Source: an uncultured Actinomycetes bacterium (GTDB taxonomy: Bacteria > Actinomycetota > Thermoleophilia > Miltoncostaeales > Miltoncostaeaceae). Taken from it: a stretch of 5,656 nt of DNA. The position numbers and the translations under genes are program-made. Positions 1 through 4,816 of the stretch are shown in pieces. The stretch lies in assembly GCA_903866425.1 (NCBI GenBank), contig CAIPNN010000186.1:1-5656 (forward strand), given 5' to 3'. Each line of letters opens with the position of its first letter. Position 1 is the stretch's first letter. Below the pieces are notes generated by a model that was not told where the DNA came from, did no database searches, and was given only the letters and a program-made list of their open reading frames with translations.

Positions 1-399
1 CACCATGTTCTTGGCGCGAAGCGAGCCGCCGATCTCCTTGGCCAGCTCCTCCATGCGCACCGGGCGTGCCCGGGGCAGGTACTCGTCGGGAATCGTCACC
101 TCGGTGATGTCGTAGAGGATGACGCCCTCGGGGCCCAGGGAGTCCCAGTTCAGGTCCCAGGCCTCCTGGTTGAAGCAGACGAGCAGGTCCACGTCCTGGC
201 CGTGGCTCCAGATGGGCTCGTCGCTCAGGCGGAACTGGTACATGCACGGGCCGCCCTTGATCTCGGCCGGGAACGTGCGGAATGTCTGGGTGTAGTACCC
301 GCCGCGTGCTGCGGCCTGGGTAAGGATGTCCCCTGACGAGATGACGCCTTCACCGGACTCACCGGCGAGACGGATCACCACGGAGTGTCGTGCTGACAA
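1..399 (-). CDS. korA: 2-oxoacid:ferredoxin oxidoreductase alpha subunit, KorA-like, 5' part only
   Basis: The gene is open at the left edge, and the first 133 codons are present. The protein begins SARHSVVIRLAGESGEGV. It carries the glycine-rich GESGEG(V)ISSGD loop (about residues 13-24), RTFPAEIKGGP (about 42-52), CFNQEAWDL (about 74-82) and ends in RAKNMV. These are hallmarks of the gamma (POR/KOR) domain that is fused at the N terminus of actinobacterial-type KorA. The family oxidises 2-oxoglutarate (or a related 2-oxoacid) with CoA to the acyl-CoA, passing electrons to ferredoxin; the thiamine-binding beta subunit KorB is normally the next gene, here outside the window. The start is placed at TTG 399 because GGAGG lies at 404-408, 4 nt upstream. 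The next starts in frame, two GTG codons about 20 nt further in, have no such site. Substrate specificity (2-oxoglutarate versus pyruvate or branched-chain acids) cannot be read from this domain alone. Confidence 0.9.
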   Translation of the reverse strand, partial: MSARHSVVIRLAGESGEGVISSGDILTQAAARGGYYTQTFRTFPAEIKGGPCMYQFRLSDEPIWSHGQDVDLLVCFNQEAWDLNWDSLGPEGVILYDITEVTIPDEYLPRARPVRMEELAKEIGGSLRAKNMV

Positions 400-403
400 C
401 GTG

Positions 404-408
404 CCTCC
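404..408 (-). promoter_or_regulatory. Shine-Dalgarno GGAGG for the korA TTG start
   Basis: On the minus strand GGAGG is followed by CACG and then TTG. The 4-nt gap is short but usable. It is the only clear Shine-Dalgarno found before a gene start in the window, and it supports the unusual TTG start of korA over the downstream GTG codons. Confidence 0.6.
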
Positions 409-510
409 AAGCGGATGGATGCACCCGGAACGCGCGTGTCCGGGCGCCGGACGGGGAGGCCCCAGGGAGGTTCGGGACCCCTTGGACATACCCGACCAAT
501 TGCCGCGCGG

Positions 511-539
511 ATGCTAGCCATCCACGGGGGCGCGGGCAA
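511..539 (-). promoter_or_regulatory. candidate sigma70-type promoter for korA
   Basis: On the minus strand TTGCCC (539-534) is separated by exactly 17 nt from TAGCAT (516-511), a fair match to the TTGACA / TATAAT boxes. It lies about 110 nt before the korA start, in the 170-nt gap after the lipocalin-like gene. This would give korA its own transcript with a leader of roughly 100 nt. The call is from pattern only. Confidence 0.4.
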
Positions 540-564
540 CGCGCCTGTTTCGGGTGGTGACGAG

Positions 565-580
565 CGGCCCTACTGGGCCG
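565..580 (-). terminator. short GC hairpin over the stop codon of the lipocalin-like gene
   Basis: CGGCCC and GGGCCG (565-570 and 575-580) form a perfect 6-bp stem with a 4-nt loop. The TAG stop at 572-570 lies within it. There is no T tract after it. It could help end the upstream transcript, but a stem this short in GC-rich DNA may be chance. Confidence 0.2.
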
Positions 581-1637
581 GTGCACCGTCCCGCTGCCGC
601 GAGATGGGTGTGGACTGGTACTCGTAGAACGCCGGGGCGTCTTTCACGGCCACCACGCGGCCCCCGGGGCCCGTGAGCGTCCCATCCACGCGGGCCAGCA
701 CCTCCACCAGCGCGCTCGTCCCCGCGCGATCAAACGGCAGCGGTGTGGCGCGCCTGGCGCGGTAGGTGAGATCAGCCCGCCACGCGCCCAGCATCGCCCG
801 TACGCGCATGGTGGGCGGGTACACAAAGGTGCCGGCCCGGGTCCAGCCCTCGTAGGCGATGCGCGTGGTGGCCGCGCGCGCGGTGCCCAGCCGGCCGCTC
901 GTGGCTGAGAGCACCGCGACCCCGTCGGCCGGCCCGGCCAGCGGCTTGACCATGCCGATGGTGAGCGCGCGATCTCCGGGCAGAAACACCTGGCTCCAGT
1001 CCCAGCCGGCGAGGCGTCCACCCGACAGCGAGAAGCGCCCCCAGTTGTGGTCGGCATAGGCCGGGGCGTTGGTCACCTTCACCGTCCGTGTGCCCACCGT
1101 GAACGTGCCGGTGGCGCTGGCCAGCGGGGCGCCCACGGTCCAGCCCACAAACTGTCCGCGGCCGAGCCGCATGGGTCCGGCCACGAATGCCGGGGCGCGG
1201 CGGCGCACCACGAGGTCGGCCGACACCGGCAGTGATGCCCCATGCAGCGCAAATGGTGTGGCACCACGCACGCGCAAACGCCACGTCCCCGGTGCCACCT
1301 CACGCAGCGTGCTGGTGCCGACCCGCACATCCACCGTCGACCGCGACGCCGTTGCGCCAAGACCCAGCAGACCCAGGGTGCGCTCGCCGCCGGCGGGTGG
1401 CAGCGACAGCACGGCGGTGGCCGGTGGACCGCCGGCCATGCGGGTTCCGAGCGATGCGGCAAACGCCTCGCCCGACACCGGGTCGATGACGCCGGTGAAC
1501 CACCACTCGGTGGACTGGGCACCACGCGACCGCTCGGCATTGTCGGCCGTTGATGCCGGTCGCACGCCCGCGGCAGCACCTGCGGTGGCGATGGCACCTG
1601 AGAACAACAGCACGGCGGCGATGGCAGGGGTGCGCAT
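570..1637 (-). CDS. secreted carotenoid 1,2-hydratase (CrtC)/AttH-type lipocalin-like protein
   Basis: A 355-aa protein beginning MRTPAIAAVLLFSG, with an alanine-rich signal peptide to about residue 24 and candidate cleavage near AGA-AAG. The mature part has STEWWFTG (42-49), close to the EWW(Y/F)TG motif that opens the CrtC/AttH fold, and YADHNWGR (194-201), close to the (D)HNWG motif of the same superfamily. GWDWSQVFLPGDRAL follows (211-225). Members have two lipocalin-like beta barrels. Known ones act on carotenoids (hydration of an end double bond) or have no known reaction; bacterial AttH-type members are secreted. Catalysis here is unproven and the ligand is unknown, though a lipophilic molecule is likely by fold. 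The reading frame continues open upstream to 2345, but that part has shadow composition. The ATG at 1637 is chosen because the signal peptide starts there. No Shine-Dalgarno is seen. Confidence 0.75.
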   Translation of the reverse strand: MRTPAIAAVLLFSGAIATAGAAAGVRPASTADNAERSRGAQSTEWWFTGVIDPVSGEAFAASLGTRMAGGPPATAVLSLPPAGGERTLGLLGLGATASRSTVDVRVGTSTLREVAPGTWRLRVRGATPFALHGASLPVSADLVVRRRAPAFVAGPMRLGRGQFVGWTVGAPLASATGTFTVGTRTVKVTNAPAYADHNWGRFSLSGGRLAGWDWSQVFLPGDRALTIGMVKPLAGPADGVAVLSATSGRLGTARAATTRIAYEGWTRAGTFVYPPTMRVRAMLGAWRADLTYRARRATPLPFDRAGTSALVEVLARVDGTLTGPGGRVVAVKDAPAFYEYQSTPISRQRDGAPAQ

Positions 1638-1643
1638 GCCGTG

Positions 1644-1649
1644 ACTGTA
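1644..1649 (-). promoter_or_regulatory. candidate -10 box for a leaderless lipocalin-like mRNA
   Basis: TACAGT on the minus strand ends 6 nt before the ATG at 1637, the distance at which transcription would start at or next to the A of the start codon. No good -35 box is seen 16-18 nt upstream. The lack of a Shine-Dalgarno fits a leaderless mRNA. Confidence 0.4.
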
Positions 1650-1713
1650 TGTTCCGCCAATGGGAATTCTTGAGTCGTTCGGCGGCGAACCAACCCACTG
1701 CTCGTGATGATCG

Positions 1714-1749
1714 CCCTCCCCCCGGCTCCGGCTGGAGGTGGGGGGAGGG
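1714..1749 (-). terminator. strong GC-rich hairpin ending the heliorhodopsin unit
   Basis: CCCTCCCCCC (1714-1723) and GGGGGGAGGG (1740-1749) are perfect 10-bp complements. The 16-nt loop holds a second nested pairing, CTCC with GGAG. It lies 22 nt after the stop codon of the 105-aa membrane protein gene and before the start of the next minus-strand gene. There is no T tract on either side, which is common for hairpin terminators in high-GC actinobacteria. It most likely separates the two transcription units. Confidence 0.6.
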
Positions 1750-1771
1750 GCTGATACGCCGGGCGGTCGGC

Positions 1772-2089
1772 TCAGCCCAAGCCGATGGCGGCCATCAGCA
1801 CCGGTACCAGCAGCACACCAGCGACCAGAGCAATGGTGGTGCCGGTGGCCACCATCAGCAATGGCAGCGGCGAACGCACCTTGCGGATAGCTGCGACCGC
1901 CCCGGCAACGAGGATGACGAGCCCGGCGAGCCCGGCGAGCGACAGCATGCCTGCGATGAGGTTCCACCCGATGCCGTGATGCCCGGTAAGGATGACGCCG
2001 AAGCCCATTGCGGGCACGGCGGCAACCGGCACCACCACGAACGCCGCCGACACCAGTGCCGGAAGGCGATCCCATGGCGCGGCGTCCAC
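1772..2089 (-). CDS. small integral membrane protein of unknown function, next to heliorhodopsin
   Basis: A 105-aa protein beginning MDAAPWDRLPALVSAAF. It has three likely membrane segments at about residues 11-35, 42-67 and 75-102, with a basic loop IRKVRS between the second and third and a GHHGIGWN stretch between the first and second. I do not recognise a family. The GTG start at 2089 lies 20 nt after the heliorhodopsin stop and has GAGG 8 nt upstream; no ATG is available in frame. A start further upstream would overlap the heliorhodopsin end and rely on a rare codon. The reading frame stays open much further upstream, but there it is the shadow of heliorhodopsin. The tight spacing suggests co-transcription, so it may be a partner of the rhodopsin; that is inference. 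The His pair H37-H38 at a membrane boundary is worth noting. Confidence 0.7.
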   Translation of the reverse strand: MDAAPWDRLPALVSAAFVVVPVAAVPAMGFGVILTGHHGIGWNLIAGMLSLAGLAGLVILVAGAVAAIRKVRSPLPLLMVATGTTIALVAGVLLVPVLMAAIGLG

Positions 2090-2109
2090 CGACCCCGCCT
2101 CGGGCGCGA

Positions 2110-2874
2110 TCAGCCCGAGAGCGCGGATGCGAAGACCTGCCAGGCCAAGAGCGACTTGGCCACGAGGGATAGCACCAGGTACGTGCGCTCGCTGGACACC
2201 ACCGATGCGAAGCGGCCCTTGCGCGCGTAGTGCGCCCACATGTTGAGGGCGAACGAGAAGAAGAGGACGAGCAGCGAGAAGTAGATGCCGTACACGAAGC
2301 CCGGCACGCCGTTGGCCATCTGGGTGCGGATGAGCACCACGGCAACGGCGACCCACGGGAAGGCCCCGATGACGCAGCCGTAGATGAAGGGGCGCCAGTC
2401 GACGCGCTCGGTGCCGGCCGGGTTGCGCTGCTCCATCACCAGGCCGAACAGGATCATGGCCGCGTTGGCACCGAAGATGGCGACGAGGGCCGAGAGGTCG
2501 GCGATGCCCGTGATCATGGCGATGAGCACCATCATCAGCGATGCACTTACCGAGTACTCCCACCACCTGAACGGGTTCGTGCCCCGCTCGAGGTTGCGGA
2601 TGTAGCGCTCGTTGGTACCGGGGAGCGCGCAGATCAGATGGTCGAACGCTGCCAGGAACAGGAAGATGGCCACGAAGGTGGCGAGCGGCAGGTTCCACAC
2701 GGAATCGAAGCCCGAGAGTGGGCTGCCGGGCGGACCCGACATGTACGGGATGATCACCGGCAGCGTGAACGCCGTTGCGAGGGCGAGGATCGCGATGCCC
2801 TGCGCGGCATGCAGCACCACCAGCCAGATGTTCCATCGCCGCAGTGAGCGGGCGTCTTGTGCGGTGATGTTCAT
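2110..2874 (-). CDS. heliorhodopsin (retinal-binding seven-helix photoreceptor)
   Basis: A 254-aa protein with seven hydrophobic segments. Helix 7 reads TYLVLSLVAKSLLAW, with K240 as the retinal Schiff-base lysine and S236 one turn before it. Helix 3 reads WWEYSVSASLMMVLIAM, with E106 as the counterion. H22 and H79 match the conserved histidine pair of the family, and NGPPG-like SGPPGSP (46-52) sits in the first outer loop. From memory these positions are each one residue short of the characterised heliorhodopsin 48C12 (E107, K241, H23, H80, S237). Heliorhodopsins lie in the membrane inverted relative to type-1 rhodopsins, with the N terminus in the cytoplasm. They do not clearly pump ions and have slow photocycles, so a sensory or enzyme-regulating role is favoured. 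The ATG at 2874 is chosen because a start 10 codons earlier would lie inside the tRNA-Cys. There is no Shine-Dalgarno. A small membrane protein gene follows 20 nt later. Confidence 0.95.
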   Translation of the reverse strand: MNITAQDARSLRRWNIWLVVLHAAQGIAILALATAFTLPVIIPYMSGPPGSPLSGFDSVWNLPLATFVAIFLFLAAFDHLICALPGTNERYIRNLERGTNPFRWWEYSVSASLMMVLIAMITGIADLSALVAIFGANAAMILFGLVMEQRNPAGTERVDWRPFIYGCVIGAFPWVAVAVVLIRTQMANGVPGFVYGIYFSLLVLFFSFALNMWAHYARKGRFASVVSSERTYLVLSLVAKSLLAWQVFASALSG

Positions 2875-2879
2875 GAAAG

Positions 2880-2951
2880 AGGCGACCGTGGGAGTCGAAC
2901 CCACTCATGTCGGTTTTGCAGACCGATGCGTTCCCATTTCGCCAGGTCGCC
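2880..2951 (-). tRNA. tRNA-Cys, anticodon GCA
   Basis: The 72-nt sequence folds fully: 7-bp acceptor GGCGACC/GGTCGCC, 3-bp D stem GCG/CGC with a GGG-containing loop, anticodon stem TCGGT/ACCGA with loop CTGCAAA (anticodon GCA), 5-nt variable loop, and T stem GTGGG/CCCAC with loop TTCGACT. The discriminator base is U, as expected for tRNA-Cys. The 3' CCA is not encoded, so RNase Z cleavage and CCA addition are required. Only CTTTC separates the discriminator base from the heliorhodopsin ATG on the same strand. Confidence 0.97.
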
Positions 2952-2961
2952 GCGTGCGTGC

Positions 2962-2967
2962 AGGCTA
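2962..2967 (-). promoter_or_regulatory. candidate -10 box for tRNA-Cys and heliorhodopsin
   Basis: TAGCCT on the minus strand ends 10 nt before the mature 5' end of tRNA-Cys. The -35 region 17 nt upstream (TGGCGT) is a poor match. If real, this is the only visible promoter for the tRNA, heliorhodopsin and small membrane protein genes. The 98-nt gap to the divergent YcnI-like gene leaves little room for others. Confidence 0.4.
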
Positions 2968-3009
2968 GATGGTCGGCGGCCGCGACGCCACCAGCACGCC
3001 ACGACCCGG

Positions 3010-3035
3010 TGCACGTGATGCGCCGACATCGTGCA
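3010..3035 (+). promoter_or_regulatory. imperfect inverted repeat before the YcnI-like gene, possible operator
   Basis: TGCACG (3010-3015) pairs with CGTGCA (3030-3035), and ATG (3018-3020) with CAT (3027-3029), with a 2-nt bulge (TG) and a 6-nt centre. It sits just before the TACGTT hexamer at 3037, where a repressor or activator could act on the promoter. It could also be chance in this GC-rich gap. Confidence 0.3.
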
Positions 3036-3036
3036 G

Positions 3037-3042
3037 TACGTT
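3037..3042 (+). promoter_or_regulatory. candidate -10 box for a leaderless YcnI-like mRNA
   Basis: TACGTT ends 7 nt before the ATG at 3050, with CTCTCCC between. No Shine-Dalgarno precedes the start codon, and no good -35 box is seen. The spacing fits transcription starting at the start codon. Confidence 0.4.
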
Positions 3043-3049
3043 CTCTCCC

Positions 3050-3589
3050 ATGAATCGTCACGTACGCCACACGCTGGCCGCAAGCGCCGTGCTTCTGGGC
3101 AGTGGAATCGTCTGCGTTCAATCGGCTTCGGCACACGCCGTGGCGTCCCTCAACGGCACCCATGCCGTGGCAGGCAAGTCGGGGGCACTGAGCCTCACGC
3201 TGCAGCACGGATGCGTGGGCGGCTACGAGACTGACACCGTGGTCACCACGTTCTCATCGGCATTTCGGTCGGTAAAGGCCCGCCCCGTGGGCGGCTGGAC
3301 CTCACAGGTTTCGCGTGTACGGGGCGGCACATGGAAGGCCACCTGGAAAGTGATCGGTGCGCCCATCCCATTCGCCCAGCCGTTCACCTTCACGCTCGCA
3401 GTCAGGTGGCCCAAGAGGAGTGGCGTCTACACGGCCCCGACCATGCAGTACTGCGGCCCCCACTCGTCCGCATGGGTGGACACGTACACCGGCCCCGCGG
3501 ATGGCGTGCATACGTCACCCGCGGATATGCCGGTGCCGGAGATTCTGGTGAAGCCTGCGGCCAGAACCGCCGTGCCCGTCTCAGGGTGA
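3050..3589 (+). CDS. exported YcnI-like DUF1775 protein, probable copper binder
   Basis: A 179-aa protein beginning MNRHVRHTLAASAV, with a signal peptide ending SASA before His29, so the mature protein would start with histidine. The DUF1775 pattern is present: LTLQHGCVGGYETDTV (49-64), SVKARPVGGWTSQVS (74-88), then FTLAVRWPKRSGVYTAPTMQYCGPHSSAWVD (114-144, given in pieces by family position). YcnI-family domains are reported to bind Cu(II) through the N-terminal His of the mature protein, and the likely start with His29 agrees. C55 and C135 could form a disulfide. Unlike many relatives, there is no C-terminal membrane anchor, and no CopC/CopD gene is adjacent in this window. The ATG at 3050 is preferred over an earlier in-frame start at 2969 because the signal peptide begins here. 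The gene is divergent from tRNA-Cys and convergent with tRNA-Gly. Confidence 0.82.
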   Translation: MNRHVRHTLAASAVLLGSGIVCVQSASAHAVASLNGTHAVAGKSGALSLTLQHGCVGGYETDTVVTTFSSAFRSVKARPVGGWTSQVSRVRGGTWKATWKVIGAPIPFAQPFTFTLAVRWPKRSGVYTAPTMQYCGPHSSAWVDTYTGPADGVHTSPADMPVPEILVKPAARTAVPVSG

Positions 3590-3597
3590 AAACGAGA

Positions 3598-3619
3598 AAC
3601 GGCCCCTGCCGGGGCCGTT
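3598..3619. terminator. bidirectional hairpin terminator between YcnI-like gene and tRNA-Gly
   Basis: AACGGCCCC and GGGGCCGTT form a perfect 9-bp stem with a TGCC loop. It begins 8 nt after the YcnI-like stop codon and lies 13 nt past the 3' end of tRNA-Gly on the other strand. On the minus strand it is followed by TTCTCGTTTTC, a T-rich tail that fits intrinsic termination. On the plus strand the tail (CGTTCGTGCG) is weaker. One hairpin can serve both convergent units. Confidence 0.8.
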
Positions 3620-3632
3620 CGTTCGTGCGAGA

Positions 3633-3706
3633 AGCGGGTGAAGGGACTCGAACCCTCGACCTTCTGCATGGCAAGCAGACGCTCTAGCCAACTGAGCTAC
3701 ACCCGC
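3633..3706 (-). tRNA. tRNA-Gly, anticodon GCC
   Basis: The 74-nt sequence folds into a complete cloverleaf: acceptor GCGGGTG/CACCCGC, D stem GCTC/GAGC, anticodon stem TCTGC/GCAGA with loop TTGCCAT (anticodon GCC), 5-nt variable loop, and T stem GAGGG/CCCTT with loop TTCGAGT. The discriminator is U, as in other bacterial tRNA-Gly. CCA is not encoded. Its 5' end lies 14 nt after the stop codon of the Nif3-like gene on the same strand, so it may be cut from that gene's transcript. TAACTT, which overlaps that stop codon, could instead be a -10 box for the tRNA, though no matching -35 was found. Confidence 0.97.
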
Positions 3707-3720
3707 GAGGCCGGGGAAAG

Positions 3721-4512
3721 TTAGCACGCCGCAAACCATGGGTCGGTGTCCACCGATGACGGTGCCACCTCCACCCCATGGTCTGCCAGCGCATCGGCCA
3801 ACCGCGGTGCCCACTGCCGCAGCGCGTGGGCCTCAACAGCCGCATGCGGCAGATTCACCAGCCCCATGCCCTCGGCCGCGTCGAAGTCGTGGTACCTCAG
3901 GTCGCCGGTCACATAGGCGTCAGCACCGGCGTCGCGTGCCGCCTGTATGAGCGAGCCGCCCGACCCCGTGCAGATGGCCACCCGCCGCACGGGCATGTCG
4001 GGGTCGCCGGCCATGGCCAGATTCGCCTGGCGCGGGGAGAAGGCGGCAACGGCCTGCGCGGAGAGACGGCCGAGCGTGGTGGGAGCAACCTCGCCAACGC
4101 GCCCCAGACCCACCGAGGGGTCTGACGCCAACGGGACGAGCGGCGCGGTGGCCGTCATCCCCAGGTCGAGCGCCATCAGGTCGTTGAGCCCCCCGGTCGC
4201 CGAATCGAGATTGGTATGCGCGGCGATCACCGCGATGCGCTCCTCGGCGGCACGCAGCACAAGGCGCCCCGCAGTGCGGGCGTCGCTCACCGCCGACAGC
4301 GCCGGGTAGATGGGTGGGTGGTGCACCAGCACCACCTGAGCACCGGTGGCCACGGCCTCGTCGAGCACAGCGGCGCGCAGGTCGAGCGCCACCAGCACGC
4401 GCGTCACCTCGCGGTCGCGGCGCCCCACCAGGAGCCCGACGTTGTCCCAGTCCTCGGCCAGCGCGAATGGCGCAAGGGCGTCAATCTGAGTGAGCAGCGC
4501 ACCGACATCCAT
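3721..4512 (-). CDS. Nif3-like (DUF34, YbgI family) dinuclear metal-binding protein
   Basis: A 263-aa protein that covers the whole short form of the family. Visible motifs are EDWDNVGLLVG (20-30), LVHHPPIY (63-69), AAHTNLDSATGGLND (98-111), CTGSGGSLIQAA (181-192), VTGDLRYHDF (201-210) and LPHAAVEAHAL (221-231). The metal ligands expected from the family are H64, H65, D103, H223 and E227. Relatives form hexameric rings with two metal ions per subunit. The cellular role is unsettled; the label GTP cyclohydrolase 1 type 2 homolog in databases is weakly supported. The ATG at 4512 lies 10 nt after the stop codon of the preceding membrane protein gene. TAGCCT ends 7 nt before this ATG but overlaps that stop codon, so a private leaderless promoter is possible, though simple operon read-through is equally likely. 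AAGAGG is 16 nt away, too far for a normal Shine-Dalgarno. tRNA-Gly follows. Confidence 0.92.
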   Translation of the reverse strand: MDVGALLTQIDALAPFALAEDWDNVGLLVGRRDREVTRVLVALDLRAAVLDEAVATGAQVVLVHHPPIYPALSAVSDARTAGRLVLRAAEERIAVIAAHTNLDSATGGLNDLMALDLGMTATAPLVPLASDPSVGLGRVGEVAPTTLGRLSAQAVAAFSPRQANLAMAGDPDMPVRRVAICTGSGGSLIQAARDAGADAYVTGDLRYHDFDAAEGMGLVNLPHAAVEAHALRQWAPRLADALADHGVEVAPSSVDTDPWFAAC

Positions 4513-4522
4513 GACCGGCAGG

Positions 4523-4816
4523 CTAGGGCCTCTTCACAGGATCGCTCTTCATGAGCCACCAGCAATCACCCGCGGCCAACACCCCGAGGGCGGTCACCAA
4601 CACCAGCGAGGCGGGGCTGATGGTGGCCTCCTGGTTGAGGATGATCCCGATCGCGAGTGCGCCGGCAAACCAGATGAGCGCACGGCCGTAGCGCCCGGCG
4701 TAGAGATGCCCGAGCCCGGGGATGAGCAGGCTGAGGATGATGGCGAATATGACGGACCTGCCGGCGCGCAGCTGCGGCCCCGGCGGGCGGCGGGGAGGCT
4801 CAGGCGGTTCGCTCAT
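4523..4816 (-). CDS. small two- or three-helix membrane protein with PGLGHLYAG motif
   Basis: A 97-aa protein with a proline-rich basic N terminus (MSEPPEPPRRPPGPQLRAG), then hydrophobic segments at about residues 21-38, 42-56 and 65-84. The LSLLIPGLGHLYAGRYGRAL stretch (about 29-48) is the short PGLGHLYxGxxGRG pattern found in many small bacterial membrane proteins, including TM2-like ones, whose function is unknown. The start ATG (4816) overlaps the TGA of the preceding MBL gene as ATGA, so translation is probably coupled. Next comes the Nif3-like gene, 10 nt after this stop. Start 4816 is preferred to one 10 codons upstream (which would lie inside the MBL gene) because of this overlap. Confidence 0.78.
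   Translation of the reverse strand: MSEPPEPPRRPPGPQLRAGRSVIFAIILSLLIPGLGHLYAGRYGRALIWFAGALAIGIILNQEATISPASLVLVTALGVLAAGDCWWLMKSDPVKRP

Noticed and set aside
439..453. GTCCGG/CCGGAC inverted repeat in the korA leader
   Set aside because: A 6-bp stem with a 3-nt loop in GC-rich DNA is expected by chance, and nothing else around it suggests a regulatory element.
1919..1942. Tandem repeat of a GCCCGGCGA unit
   Set aside because: It encodes the Leu-Ala-Gly-Leu-Ala-Gly run in a membrane helix; ordinary codon repetition explains it.
1638..2345. Upstream extension of the lipocalin-like reading frame to a 591-aa protein
   Set aside because: The extra part is antisense or out-of-frame to the membrane protein genes, is rich in Arg/Ser/Trp/Cys with no fold, and the signal peptide begins only at 1637.
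1550..2847. Plus-strand open frames of 226 and 205 aa
   Set aside because: Both are antisense to the lipocalin-like, small membrane and heliorhodopsin genes and are rich in His/Arg/Asp/Glu with no recognisable domain.
2875..2904. Heliorhodopsin start 10 codons earlier
   Set aside because: Those codons lie in the 3' half of tRNA-Cys, and the family N terminus fits the start at 2874.
2090..3208. Upstream extension of the small membrane protein frame to 478 aa
   Set aside because: It runs through heliorhodopsin and tRNA-Cys in another frame and has shadow composition; only the last 105 residues look like protein.
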